Part shown: positions 25,314 through 38,556 of the stretch, one piece after another
How the letters are laid out: every line of letters starts with the position of its first letter
Position numbering within the stretch: position 1 is the stretch's first letter
NCBI GenBank assembly: GCA_946807835.1
Contig: OX327709.1
Span: 22,879,501 to 22,943,500, forward strand
Direction: 5' to 3'
From: Ailanthus altissimus
Taxonomy: Eukaryota; Streptophyta; Magnoliopsida; Sapindales; Simaroubaceae
Length of the DNA stretch: 64,000 nucleotides
The notes under the pieces: generated by a model
The model's input: only the letters and a program-made list of their open reading frames with translations
Databases searched by the model: none
Told to the model about the DNA's origin: nothing
Made by a program: the position numbers and the translations under genes

Positions 25314-25900
25314 TGTTGGTGTAAACTAAAGCTTTTCACTCACTTAAAGAACACCAAATACAAAACATCCCTAATATTATTAATTTGTTATCAATTGCAC
25401 AAAAATAATTATGAACACAATAATAACTATTGGATTGTTTAAGCGGAAGTAATACCTTGTATATACGTATTAGGAACTAATTATTATGCCCTAATCCTGA
25501 ATTTGATAGTCAAATACCCATATACACCAATATACTGTAATACACCATAATGTACCACATGTATGAAATAATCCTACGAATTGAAAGATTAATCACTAAA
25601 ATTAAATGTAGAAATAGCAGAATACGCGCATGCCACAACATAAAGGATACGTAGTTCGATACACCTACGTCCACGATAGATCAAATATACGAACTTTTTT
25701 ATTGATTTTTGATATTACAAATGAGCAATTTGGAGCTCTAAGGATGGATTACACAACACACAATATTTTTCTCTCAACTTTTCAAGCTATGTATCAACTC
25801 TAGGCATAATGAGTTATTTATATAAAGTCTAAAATACTCAAATTTAAAATTTTTGGATCCATAAATAATACTATAAATAGTACCTACACCGCGTCGTTGT
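25314..25900. mobile_element. LTR-like fragment L, boundaries uncertain
   Basis: Begins TGTTGGTGTAAAC and carries 'tacgtagttcgatacacctacgtccacg' at 25,651-25,680 (given by position), the same kind of block as in LTR K. A clear end and TSD were not found. Confidence 0.35.
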
Positions 25901-26940
25901 ACATTCTGCCAGCCAACGTCACAGTGCTTAAGCCTAAAAATAGGCATCCTGTTCCTATGTTGTCCTCCTATCTTTCAAACACTATTCTATTAATTTTTGA
26001 CCCCTTCAAAGCTTGTTTGCAGTTTTATTTTAACTCTGAATTTATCCTTAAATTAGTTTTCGATTCAATGCCAATTAATTTATGATTTTGAATCACCAAT
26101 TCAACACTATTTTCATTATCGTGAGTAAATTTTATTTTCTAGCATTAAAATGTAATTCATTCATCACGAGAGCTCTCAATTCGACCGACCTGAATGATGT
26201 GAACATAGTGTCAAAAATGAAAACAAAGAAAAGGGTTTTGTTAGCTTTAAATGGTTTTTATAGAACTCTATTTTATATTCAATCATCATAGGTAACAACC
26301 AAATATAAAATAAGAAAAATAGCCCAAACAGAAGACTAGAAAGGCTTTGCGTGAAAAAAGGAGACTAAATAAAGGCACTATTAACAGTAATGTTGCATTT
26401 GATTCAGCCCAAAAACAAGTTCCTTTGTACACAATACACCAACTCTCTGGTCAAAGCTTTTCAAAATACTTTGTTCATTTGTTTCCTTTGTTAAATAAAT
26501 ACGATAAATTAGTGTTCAAACTGAGAACCAATAAATTTATAAAGCCGCAAGACTTGACCTTGCTATGACAACAATATTCCCACTTGCTATCGCAAAACTA
26601 GTTGAACAATGGCGAAAAGTAAGCAATCAACTTCTCTTAATGTGGAAGAGCTGTGTGAAATGAAAAGTTGAATTCTGATGAACCTAGAAAAGGGTATTAA
26701 GAGAAAAGAATATGTAGGTTGTTTCGAGTAAAAGGCAATGGATTGAAGTAATAACTAATCGAACCCAGTCATCAAACCAGGCATTGCACTCTTTATCTAC
26801 AAAATACCATCCTCTCAATTTCCACATTTTTGAGGGAAGGCAAATGTGGAAGCACCACATCTCTTTATCTTCTATATATGTGTTGAATCACAAAAAAGGC
26901 CCCCCCAAAAAAACAAATGAAAAAATGCATATTATAAACA
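25900..26940. other. Downstream flank of the pseudokinase gene; no other gene seen
   Basis: AT-rich. Small open frames (62-73 residues) on plus lack recognisable motifs. The part next to 26,941 is expected to be the 3' UTR of the minus-strand gene. I saw no clear AATAAA on that strand. Confidence 0.45.
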
Positions 26941-26941
26941 C

Positions 26942-29366
26942 TCAAAATCCTTCAACACTAGTCCTTCTAACAGTTGACGAGGATGATTTTCGACTTTCTA
27001 GTCTGTCAAGTTCTTCAAAGGTGATGGTGGAGGAACAAGCACGCGGTGGAAGAGTCAAGGGCAGAGTAATTGGTCTTGTAGGAGAAACTGATGCTCGGGC
27101 TCCTGATGGAGGAGATGGTGAAAAACTTAACCTGGGTGCAGGGGTAAAAATCCCGTTGAGGCTTGGTGATCTTGACATCTGTTTACCAGCAATGACTGCT
27201 GGCTCTTGGAGAGGATAGCGGCAGGGGTATTTCATGTCTTGTATGGTTTTGAGATTCTCAACAATGCTTCTCATGGTAGGTCTTTCAGATGGGTCCTTTT
27301 GAAGACACCTCAGAGCAATGTCAGCCACAGTCCGGGCAGCTTTGGACGGGAAGCGGCCTTTTAGGTGAGGATCCATGATAAGGGAGAGTCGGCAGTCATC
27401 AGCCAGAAAAGGCCGGCTCCACTTAACCAAATTCCTGTCTTCCCTAGGATGACGGCTATCAAGATTCTTCCGGCCAGTGAGTAGCTCAAGGAGCACAATT
27501 CCAAAACTCCAAACATTGCTTTTAGGAGTCAACAATCTTCTCTCCAATGTCTCCACTGAAAGATTTGCCATAGCCTTTACAAAAGGAAAAAAAATGAAAA
27601 TTTTTAGCAACTCCAACAAACTCAAGAACATCAAGTCAGATATTTAGGTCATTAGAGAACAAATGAACAAAAGCAAATTTAGTCAAAACTTATCACATTC
27701 AGTTTTAAATTCAAGCTTTAAAGGTATCGAAGCATATCAAATTATACAAAAAACAACAAATACAGAAAACAGTTAAAAAATACTTACAACTGAACTATTG
27801 GAGATGTCAGTTTCGGGAATATGACCAGCACAACCATATCCTGAAAGCTTTGCACTAAAATCTTTGTCAATCTGTATGTTGGCAGCTGAAAATTCGTTGT
27901 ACATTGCCTGTAAAAAAAAACCCAAGTTCAATAATTACATACAAGTACAATAATTACAAAATGCCAAGTTCAAAATGTAAAACTTATCACATTCATTTTC
28001 TCTTGCCAGGGAAAACCATAGTTAACTACGTGCTACATGTTGCACCATGAATCATGTCATTCAATTATACTCAGTTTCAAAACGATAAGAAAACCTCTAT
28101 TTACCTGAAATGGCCCTTCTTCATGCAAGAAGGTAAGACCTTGTGCAGCACAGAATGCAATTTTTATTCTGGTGTTCCAATCAAGCGGGGGCCCATCTGA
28201 TCTCCCATAAAGAAGACGGTCTAAGCTTCCATGATGAAGCCTCTCATAGATCAACATTCTCTGTTCTGAACCATCACATGCATGATATGCACGCAATTTA
28301 CAGATATTTGGATGTTGCAAAGATGCAAGGGTATTTACTTCATTTATAAATTCCTTCAAACTCTGCAAGAACAAAGAAATCACAAGATTTAAAATAAAGT
28401 TCTAAAAAATCTCAGAGTTTCTCCAAATTGACCAAAGCCATAGCAAGGCATTCACTACAAAATGCTTATATCTAAGTTTTACAACAAGACAAGAAGCACA
28501 AAAGCCACAGAACAGAAAAAAGAAATGAACAAAATTTATGAACCAGCATAGCAGAGCATTCCATATGATTGCATAAACAAGATATAACAGCAACAAGCAA
28601 AGGACATCCATCCAAGTTTGAAACAATTCTCAGTCTGCAAATGGAGCCATTCGCAATGAGGCAAGAACCAAAGTGAAAAATTAGGTGCATGCACGAATGC
28701 ATCCAAATAAGCAACATGCTCATATCTTACCTGACCGGATGGGTTAAGGCGAGTAACAGTGGCTTCAAACTTCTTTGAACTTGAAACATCATCTCCAAAT
28801 GAAGCCCTATACATTATAGAAGATAGACCTTCTGATATACATCGGTCTGAGTTGAAATTGTGGCAAGCTACTGCTACATCTTCATAAGGAAAGTTTTGGA
28901 GTGCCGAAGTTCCAATAGGAGGCAAAGGTAAAGGTCCAGAAGCAAAGAGAGGACCACTGGCATTCCCTGCTTTAAAGCTTCCAGTAGTTCTAAGCGCAGC
29001 AGCACTTTGAGGAGATGGAAGTGGAAGAGGTTGGGGACTTGGGGACCACTGTTCCTTTATCAATCCAACTCGACTCTTCAATTCTTCTTGTTCTTCAAAT
29101 TCAACTGATGCAAGTGTATCTTGTTCTGCTGCATCAAGACTAGATGGGGCAGATAAAGCCCGTGTTCTATTGTTAGTGGTTGTGTTATTTGGTTGAATAG
29201 GCTTCACTCTGGTCCTAAAGCTTGGAGGTGCTGATTGCAGTGAACGCGTTGGGATTTGGGGTTCAGGCAGTGTGGTGGGAGTACGCTCCTGAGGATTGAC
29301 CCGTTTTATGTGAACTGTCCGCTCAGGTTTTTTCTTTTTACTCTTCAAAACTGTGAAACACCCCAT
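26942..29366 (-). CDS. Receptor-like cytoplasmic kinase-type pseudokinase, 548 residues
   Basis: Four coding exons on minus: 29,366-28,731, 28,362-28,105, 27,907-27,788 and 27,574-26,942. All have GT...AG introns in phase 0, giving 212+86+40+210 residues. The N-terminus MGCFTVLKSKKKKP has Gly2 for N-myristoylation, Cys3 for palmitoylation and a basic patch, so plasma-membrane attachment is expected. Residues ~25-155 are Pro/Ser-rich; the kinase fold runs ~160-470; the tail is SP-rich and ends RRTSVEGF. Catalytic motifs are gone: the glycine loop reads EGLSSIMY (179-186), the VAVK Lys is Thr205, the HRD region reads MYNEF (300-304) and DFG is GYG (321-323). The C-lobe is well kept (SNVWSFGIVLLELLTGRKNL). 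Family: RLCK, PBL-like. Function is probably non-catalytic, as scaffold or allosteric partner in membrane signalling (inference). No stop or frameshift, so it looks functional. Confidence 0.9.
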
Positions 29367-30715
29367 CTTATATGAACAAAACTTAAAGACGTACTAAGGT
29401 TCAGCTCGTATCTGCAACTGCACCAAGGAAAAGAAATAACATACAAATCAGCCTAACCTCAGACATAAGTGATGATATAAAACATTAGCAATGTCAATTA
29501 ACAAATTCATAAAAGAATTCCTGCGACAGAATACAACAATTACAATGAACAATACAATCATCATTAATAGTTAAGATTAGACTTGCTAACCTTAACAAAG
29601 AAAAACATCAACCAAACAACACAAACAGTTCAGTTGCAGTAATATTCAAATCCGTCAACAAAATCTATTGGAAGAATTTAACCGAAATACCAATAACACT
29701 AATTGAACCCCCAACATATTTGCACCAAAACGAATCTTAAGAATTCAATGCTGTTACTGGGTTTCAATGAAGTGGCACCGCAAAAATCATATGTAAAGAA
29801 TACGTTTATTCCGCAATATTGCACCCAAAAATTTAAAATTTAAAAACGCCACGTTAATGCAAACAGAGAACAAATTATCAGTAGATAGGATTGGCCCAGT
29901 TTTAGATAAACTAGTTCTGGTAAAATTCTACTTAAAAAGGTCTAATAATTTATCCATTTCCATTGCAATCAACCCTTATATAACTAAAATGTAAATTTTC
30001 GTTTATACAAAAAATTTTAAAACGTTACCATATACAGAAATCAAAATTATAATTTCTGCCTAAGAGCTACACAATTAAATTTTGCGCAAATCAAGATTGG
30101 AGCAGCATATAACCATTAATGCTCTTAAAAGAAGACAATAACCTCATAAATCAGCAACCCACCAACCGAAACCAAATAAATAGGAAAAAAAAATTTATTT
30201 AAAACAAAAAGCAGATCCAAAATAAGCAGAAAAAACACAATTCATTCATCAACCAATCAGCTACTTTGAAATTTTCCCATCTACGAAATCAACACAAACA
30301 GACATGCACATTTACGTAATCGCAGCAACAAAAGAACAACACAAAATTCAAACAAATAAACAAAACCCACCGCAGATTTTCTTAGAAAATATAATACCCA
30401 ATTTAAAGAAATCATTAATTTCAGGAAATTAAGAAAAGTTACAAAATCGTACCTGGAAATTGAAGTTCATGCAAAAAAGAACAGAAAAAAGAAAGTCCAA
30501 GAACGGGGGCGATAAAAGGGAGGGCTAAAATGGCAAAACTGGAAACTAAACTAAAATAAAACCAAAAGCATAAGGCCTTAACAAGTCAAAGATGAGAAGT
30601 GAAGAGAGAGAAGGGGGCTTTTTTTGTTTTGAGAGAGAAATGTAAAATAAAAGAGGAAGAAGTTGAAATTGAATATTAGAGAGAAAAAAGAAAATGGTGC
30701 CTCAATTAAGCAGTG
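29367..30715 (-). promoter_or_regulatory. 5' leader with intron and spliced upstream ORF
   Basis: The leader is CT-rich. A donor at 30,453|30,452 (TTTCCAG|GTACG) pairs with an acceptor at 29,417 (TTGGTGCAG|TTGCAG), leaving a ~1.0-kb leader intron. A second CAG six bases on gives a tandem acceptor. An upstream ATG at 30,470-30,468 runs across the splice and ends at a TAG 27 nt before the main ATG: 13 sense codons with the first acceptor, 11 with the second. The transcription start is inferred only from the TATA-like site. Confidence 0.6.
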
Positions 30716-30743
30716 GTCAAACAAACCAACCAAAACCGGAATT

Positions 30744-30750
30744 TTTTATA
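30744..30750 (-). promoter_or_regulatory. TATA-like box of the pseudokinase gene
   Basis: TATAAAA on minus, about 290 bp upstream of the leader splice donor, followed by a pyrimidine-rich leader. It is the best candidate in an AT-rich stretch. The start site was not tested. Confidence 0.4.
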
Positions 30751-30784
30751 ATTAATTAAATTCGAATTATTAATTACTATAATT

Positions 30785-33700
30785 GGCTTTTTCCCCATTC
30801 TCCTTTGACGGATTTGCCCTCGAGAATCTTCTTATATTTCCAACCGTTGCCAATTTCTCCATCTTTGCTTCAATTTTGAACTGTGTATTAGCTGTATATT
30901 CTAACATCAAGCTGTTTTGTCTTGACCCGATCAGTTGCCAAAATACCGGCTCATATTATTATTAAGGCCGTTTGAGACATTTTACAATGTAATTTTTAAT
31001 GAGATTAAAATTAAATTATTTTAATTAAGTAATAATAAAAATATTTTATTATAGGAGTCTTGGTAAGTTGAATACCAATAAATTTTACTAAAATTTACTT
31101 TGATGTAGTAGTATTAATTGCATAGAATTCCTAGTTTAATTTAATAAAAATATTAATGTAAAAACATTCTGTTTATTACAAAATTACAATTATTTAAATT
31201 TTAAATAAAAATGGCTTATTATTTATAAAAATATGAAAGAAAATATTCACAATATTGATGTAACATTTTTTCTTATGATTGTCAAATATGAAAGATGTAG
31301 AGGATTTGTTTATTGTACTTCTCTGATTTAGATAAAAGGTTTGAATTTTGACAAATGTTAAAGTAATTAATTTTTTTAATTTTTTAATTAGGATAAAATA
31401 TATTTAAAGTTGTATGTATTACTTTTAATAATTTTAATAACATAGTTCAAGTATGATGTATTTCAGAGATGTATGTATTACTCTAAAAAAATTTTAATTA
31501 TATAGTTTAATTATAATATTAATAGTGTAATCTAATATAATATTAATAGTGTAATATGATTATTGTAATAAAAATGATGTATGAGATATATTTACAAAAA
31601 TACAATTGTTTAAATTTTAAATAAATGGCTTATTATTTACAAAAATATGGACGAAAATATTCACAATACCAATGTAACATTTTTTTCATATGATCGTCAA
31701 ACATGAAGGATGTATGGGATATATTTACGAAATTTTATTGTACATTTTACGTAGAAAGAGAATTAGAATAATCTAGTTGGTTTTGTCATTGAAAAAAAAA
31801 AAGGGTTGGCGTAAATTGCTTAAGATTTGAGGGGTATAATAGTCAATACACAGAATACCTTGATATTCAACGAAGAGAAAGAGATCTATCAAGATAGCTC
31901 TTTGACTGCGAACCTACCCCGTCAGATCGGCGCGTGGCGAACAGATCGATGGCCAGGATACAACTCTTAAAAGGCCTGGTGGGACCAACTGAATCAACAA
32001 CTTTATCTTCTTACCATGAGTAGTTTTCTTCACGCGCCTAAACTACGCGTGGGCGGAATTTCCATCAGCAGCAGAAAACCGTGGGTCCTATTCGCTCGGT
32101 TACTTTATACGGTTCATTCCAAAGTGAAAATTCACCTCCCCCGTCGGGTTGTGGGGTCACGAAATTTCCAATGAAAATTCTAATAATTTAATACGATTTA
32201 TTTTTTCAATATAGTTTGAATTTCTATTTAAGAAAATGAAGTTATTCGAAGGGTTAACGATATCTTTGCCTCGTTAATTTGTCCTAAATTCTCACCTTTA
32301 TTTTATGAATTTAAAAAAATAAAAATTATTTTAATGGTGAAAAGATAAAACCGTATAGCAATTAAAAAATTTTAAATGAATTGACAAAATAAAATATAAA
32401 TTAACACACAATATCTTTTGTCATGTCTATATGTCAATATTGGCACATACAAATTTATTAATTTTAGTTAACATAAAATTAATATTAATATTAATATTTT
32501 TATATAAATTTTAATATTAATTTTCTCTTTTTTTTTAATTTTTTTTTACACTCTCTTTTTGTCATCTCAATGCTCTCTTTCTTAATTATTTTTTCATTAT
32601 TTAAGTATTCGATTATGTTTACTAAATTCTTTTAATAGACTTGATTAAATCCAAACTTTTAAATAAAAATTGATACTTTCTTTTTAAATTTTAGAATCCA
32701 TAAGATTACTTTGTTTCTACGTATCTATCCTTAGAATTTTCTTTTCTTCATATTTTCTACTTTCACACTTCAATTTCATAATCTCTTGTTTAATTCTCTC
32801 GTTACTTTATTTTTGTAAATTTGTCGTTAATTTTTTTTTTAATGTTTTTTTTTCACACTCTCTCAAATTCATCAACCGACATCCCCATTTTCCCAAATCT
32901 GATCTCAATTCTATCAACTGATATTCTTACTTTCTCAATTTTCTATTATTATAATAATATAAAGACAACCATTAACTTAAATTTCATTTTATTTGTTAGA
33001 ATTTTAATGATTCAAAATCAAGATTAAAGAAAAATTGGACACGAGGTCAAGTATATATTAAATGTATAAAAAAGAGACAAAAATAGAGAGTTATAAGCGA
33101 GAAAAAGCGAAAAGGTGCAAAAGAGACTGTGTACAAGTCACAGCACCACTTCAAAATCACTTCGGTGCCACAGTGCCAACTTATAGGAAGCTTCTCATTT
33201 TGCATCAGATTACATATTTTAGGTGATTTTGAACTTTCATTTTGCGTAAACTCCTATTCCAACAAAAAAAAAAATTTCTTGGAGAAATATAGAATCTATA
33301 TAAACTCTTATAATTTATTAGAATAGACAATACATCAATAAAAAAGAGAATAGAGGGTTGTGACAGCTCAGCGTTGGCATAAGTACAAAATAGTGTCATA
33401 AAGTGCTTAATCACTGGGCGTAAGTGTAAAAAAGCATTGAGTAAATCCTTTAAGAGCTTGTCTATTATTATATTCATTGTGTTTTTTTAAGAAGTTTTTT
33501 GTGTATAAAAAAAGTGAATAAAAGAAATAAGAATCTAATGATCTACTGTGGACGTAGATATTTATTGCGGAACTACGTATATTCTTGTGCCTTTTGTGTG
33601 TGTGATTGTTTTCTCTATTAAGTGGTTGATATTGTTATTCTTATTTTACTTATAAATAAAATCATCTACAAAACGCATATGATTTTATAGTGTTAGATAT

Positions 33701-34300
33701 CATACCAAAAGGTATTATGGCACGTATACCCCAATGAATGAGATCAGTACTAATGCTAATTATTAAGTAAGATTAATGGTTAGGCTGATTTCCTACAAGA
33801 AACTAGTATCGAAGCCATGACTAAATTGATGCCTAAGTGGTGTCGGATTGGAGAGCCTAACCTAATACTTCGACATTATTAATCGATCAAATCCCATTCC
33901 CATTAACCTATTGCATCTTCACTTTCCCAAATTCTTATAATTATAATTAATACAAAGATAACTTACAATAAAAGAAAACCAATGCCAAAAAAGTGAATGA
34001 ATATGCTAACTTTTAAAAGAAATGGCTAATGATTTAGTTAATGATCAAGTCAACTACGAACCTGTAATGAAAAAGACAAATGTGATATGAGAATTTTGAT
34101 ACATGATAATAGAGGTTGGAGATTGGGCATGAAGGGAGGAGTATGTAGCATTGGGGGGTGGGTTAGCTATGGTGGGAGGGGGAGGCAAGGTAAGGACCTA
34201 AGCTTAGGAGCAATGGAGGGAGTTGACCAAAATTTAATATATATATATATTAAATTATCATATTTAAAATTTTTTAAAGATAAAATTTATAATATTAATT
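30785..34300. other. Intergenic AT-rich region with a direct repeat pair and a GC-richer island
   Basis: No gene seen. 31,182-31,317 is repeated imperfectly at 31,601-31,744 in direct orientation. 31,860-32,170 is clearly less AT-rich, with 'gatcggcgcgtggcg', 'cacgcgcctaaactacgcgtggg' (by position 32,031-32,053) and 'cccccgtcgggttgtgggg'. It resembles a plant promoter or 5' flank, but no open frame follows on either side. 33,480-33,720 carries a reverse-oriented copy of the 'tacgtagttccgc...ctacgtccaca' LTR block (33,545-33,578), probably an LTR fragment. Confidence 0.45.
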
Positions 34301-34306
34301 TGTAAT

Positions 34307-35305
34307 TATTGACCTGAAGAAATGGTTATTCGGATTAACGACTCTTAAATTTATTTGTGAGGAGGAATCAAACTTGGGCCTCGTCTCAATGGGAGCAGTT
34401 AATGCTGGCTTTAGGGTTTTCTCTTTGTCGCGAGTTGCCGGAGGGGTTACAAAGAGAACACGAACACAAACTTGATGAAGGTCTTGTCGGGGTGGGATCC
34501 AGTGAAAACACTTCGATACTTAAGTCAGAAAGAGAGTTTTTCTCTAACAAATAATAAGATAAGAATAAATCCCTCTAATGCAGGGGACAAAAGGGAGTAT
34601 TTCTTTCCTTTTCTTTTTTATTATTGTTCTTTTGAAATTTTTTCATCATTATTCCAAATGTCTTTCTTTCTCATTTTATAGTGATGGCTTTCAAAGGCCT
34701 TTTTAGATTTTTCTCTGTAGTATTTTTGTCTTGTGCCGAATATTTTTTGTTGCACTTCTGACACACGCCAAATATCTTTTTGATGTGCCCCTAACATACA
34801 CAAAATATCATTCTCTGAATTTTTTGACCCTATTCCTGTTACACGTCAGCTTTCCCTTTTGATGTGTTAAGCATCTTCTTTAGGTTTGTCTCTGTCGGCG
34901 ATTTTGGTTTGAGGCTTATTTCAAATGGCTTGGGTCAGATTTTGAACGGCCCTCCCTACTAGTTTGATATAGATGGGGAATTCCTAAGGGTAAATATGGT
35001 GAAAAATGGCCAGTACCTACTTGGCTATGGTTGTGTTTGGGTCGAAAATGCTGCATAGGCTTTCTCATTTTACTGACTAGACCCTCCAAGTTCGAACCGG
35101 TTCTCTGTTGTTTCTTAGTTAGGTTTTGGCCTATCAGCCATTACTCCTGGGCCTGTCTCTGGATTGGATTCGTTGCACAGGCTTTGGTGAATCTTTTGAG
35201 AAGAGAGTGGCCTTTGGAAGAAAGAGTTCGGCTGGGCTTCCAGAGGCTGGTCTTGATCGAATTTTAGAGGCCTCGGGCCCAAAGGACAAAAGAGAGGATT
35301 TTCAG
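34307..35305 (-). repeat. Left (3') LTR of the Tat-like element
   Basis: Collinear with 61,459-62,507: 'tgacctgaa...' start, 'aatttatttgtga-ggaatcaaa-ttgggcctcgtctcaat' (by position 34,350-34,390), the 'gacacacgccaaatatc' block and the 'gcacaggctttggtgaatc' block at 35,170-35,195. Similarity stops near 35,305. The true end may lie further right if the other LTR is truncated. The copies are visibly diverged. Confidence 0.7.
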
Positions 35306-35567
35306 AGGGGAATAGAGGTCCACCAGTTTTTAGTTTTTATTTATCAAAACTGGAAACTCTATTCCGGTCTGGGCGGCTTATATCGCTATTCGAGCCCCTA
35401 CCTCTATTTTCATTCTGTTGTTTTTCTCGACGATCTAAATTACTCTCTGAAAGTAATCACGTGATTTGATTTGAATTTTGGGGACGTCAAAATAGGTCGG
35501 CTTGCCATAGTGATGTCATGGTGATCCAAAAAGTCATTACCATGTAATAGCGGCTTCTCTAAGAACT

Positions 35568-35574
35568 TATAAAT
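35568..35574 (+). promoter_or_regulatory. TATA-like box upstream of the antisense ORF
   Basis: TATAAAT on plus, in a GC-richer stretch, about 770 bp before the ATG at 36,337. Candidate promoter for the antisense ORF, inferred only from position and motif. Confidence 0.35.
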
Positions 35575-38551
35575 TTAATGGCAGGTCTCCATAAACGTCA
35601 TCCTTGATTCTCACGAAAGTCCCTTCATTGTCAGTCGTTGATCCTCTGTCGATCGTGCGGTTGATAGCAGTTGCGACCCAAACGTTTCGTTTTTCTCTCT
35701 TTCCAAGTGACGTTTAACTGATGGGAGTCTTCCGAGCCATTTGATTTGTCTGAATCTGACGGCTTAGGTTACAATTCTTCTGAAGATACGCATAGTTATT
35801 ACACTTGGGGATCTGAGGCATTGTGTCTCTGGTACTAAATGCCCTTTTATTTTTCCCCATCGATCTTGCCCGTTCATTTCAATGTTGAACGATCTAGATC
35901 ACTCCACTATTACCTATAAGTAGTCATTTTCTTCTCTATTTTATACCTTTGATCATGCATTTCACTTCCTGATGTTGTCTTCTTATGTAGTTATTGCTTC
36001 TCTTTTGTTGAAGGCACATTCTCGATTTGGTGATTCCATCTCTGTCGTACTCGATTCTTCAGTCCTTCTGGGTACGTCCTTTTATTCTTTTTTTTTTGGC
36101 CAATTTTCTTTTGCCTTGTTTGTGCTTGCGGTTGTTTTTTTTTTTTTTTCTGGGTACCTAGAGTTTTAGGCTTTGCTTCTGGCCTTCCGTCTGCATTTTT
36201 CTTGTTTTGGTTTCTCTTGTGTTTTTTGGTCCTGATGGTCGTCACCTATTTTTACCATTTTTTGAGTGTGGTTGGTTTATCGCTGTCCTTGCCCAGTAAC
36301 TCGTAGTCTCATTTAAGAAGTATCTTCTATTAATCAATGGCCTCCATAGTCAAATTAGACCTTCCGGTCGTGGATATAGTGAACGAGTAGGCAGAGCAGT
36401 CCCTAGAGCTCCTCCTAGTTAGGAGAAGTAGGGGGGTCGGAGCAAGTGAGGGGGCATCCACTTCGGCAGGTGGAGTTCCCTCATTGTCTGAGGTAGTTCT
36501 AAGCGAGGCTGAGCCGGTCCTAAATGTCAAGAAAGATGAGGGCAACGATCCCAAGGGCCCAGTGGTAAGAGAGGGCGTGGAGGTAATGGAGTATAAGATG
36601 AATGTCAGATACTGTGTCTCTTGCCTGAATGAGAACGACTTAGATCTTATCAAGCACTCCTACGATATTTTCGAGACGGTTACCCTCAGGCTGCCTTCCG
36701 AGGATGATTACCTGAGCAGTCCTACTAACGATGAGGTGGCCATTCATGTTGAGTTCCTAAGACTAGGACTCAAGCTTTTTATGCAATAGTATTTTGCCGA
36801 AATGTTGGCCCACCTCGAGATAGCCCCCTCTCAGCTAAGTCCGAATTCATAGAGAATGTTAGCGGGCCTGTTCGTCTTGTGGGCAAGGGCAAGGGCAGGG
36901 TAGTCCCCACCTCATTTTCAGAAATGATGCTACCTGTACCATTTCAGGAGCAATGCTAGAAGCCAAAGGGGCTTCTATTGCCTCTTATTTCATGACATTC
37001 AAAACCTAATACCTAGTCAACCCACCTCTGTAAATGACTAAAAGGGGGAGTGTGGGGTCAGATAGTCCCCAAGAGGGATCGGGGAAAGTGGGTCGTCCCT
37101 GCTGCCTTTTCTGTAGGTCCTAACTCTTTCGTATGTGTAGATTTGACTAGTCTGTTCGGCTCAACTGACTTTCCTTTGCTTGCATATTTTTCTGCAGTTG
37201 CTTGGGCTACTGACATAGAAGTGTCCAAGCAGACCCTCAATCGGGTAGACGTTGTGCTTTAACACATTTGTCCGGTTTAGGGGCTGTTATCTCCATCCAG
37301 CCTTGCGAATCAGGACTGGTTTCTTCTGTTCCATCCCTACCTCGAACCCGAAGTGAGTCTCTATCCTTTTGCCCAGGCTTCTCATTCCCCTTTTTTTTTT
37401 CTCATTCTTACACTTGTGTAAAACATAGGAATGTCTAAGTAAGGAGGTGGTGAGAGAAAGAAGAGGAGTCGCATTGAAGGCTCTTCCTTTGGCGGTCGGG
37501 GCCTCTATAGGTGTGTTGTTTAGTTTTGGGAGGAGTCGGGTGAGGGGGCCCTCCTAGAGGAAGGGATCGTCTTTGACATCCATCGGTGATTGGGCTCGTG
37601 AGGACAGGACTGCTCGGAGTCTAACTATCCTAAAGAAAGGTCCGGCTTAAGGCAGTTCTTCTTCTAAGGAATGGGCCTCCACCAAGACTCGGTCACAAGA
37701 CTCCCCCACTGCCCAAATACCAAGTAGGGGGCAGAGACCGCATTCTTCTTCCTCAACACAGGTCATACAGTCTGGGCGAGCAGCTGCATCGTCGAGCTCC
37801 CTGAGGCGGGAGGGGCAGTCTTCTCGCAAAGGGCCCTCTCGAGTGTCTGCCCCAATTCTAGTTCCGGAGGCCATGGAGGACTGGGCTTCTTACTTTTGGT
37901 GATGCGAGAGTTGGAGAGGTATATAACCCTCACCTGGGCAGGTCAAGTGTCTTCCTTGGATCTTGTCATGGGTTTCAACGTCGCGCTGGGATCTGCTCTT
38001 GACGTAAGTTGCTTGATACTTAGTTCATTTCTCCTTTCGTTATTTGTTTATTCTGACCCTCTGTTTTCCTATAGTCTGTTTTCCTGCTTTCTCGGCTCCG
38101 GGCCAAGATCATGGATTTCACTGCCTATGCTCAGAAAGCGGAGGATGACCTTACTCGGTCCAAGGTTGAAACTCAGCGAGCGAGGAGGATAGCCGAGCAA
38201 GAGAGGAATATGGCTGATGAGGCAAGGCCAAGCTAAAAGAGATAATGACCGCCAGGGCTGAGGCGAAGAGCAAATTTTCTGAGCTTGAACATTAAAAATG
38301 ATTGGACGAGCAGACGATGATGAATTCTCTAGCGGTGGCGGGGGTTTGAGTTGGTGAGCTGACGTGCCAAAACAAAGAACTTGAAGTGCAGCTTAACGTA
38401 GCTCAAAGGGAGATGGAGCTGATTGAGCAGAGCCGAATCTCTCTGGCGATCCAGTTTGAGCAGAAGAAGAACCAGTGATCGGCTGGTCATAAAGAAGGCT
38501 TCCCTCAAGGCGCGATGAAAGGATTTCAAAGGTCTATCGCCCTTTTGAGGA

Positions 38552-38556
38552 GCACT
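38552..38556. repeat. TSD of solo LTR C (gcact)
   Basis: GCACT is repeated exactly at 41,035-41,039. Confidence 0.88.

Noticed and set aside
35991..36245. 84-residue minus frame rich in Lys/Gln
   Set aside because: Reverse complement of pyrimidine-rich non-coding sequence; composition artefact.
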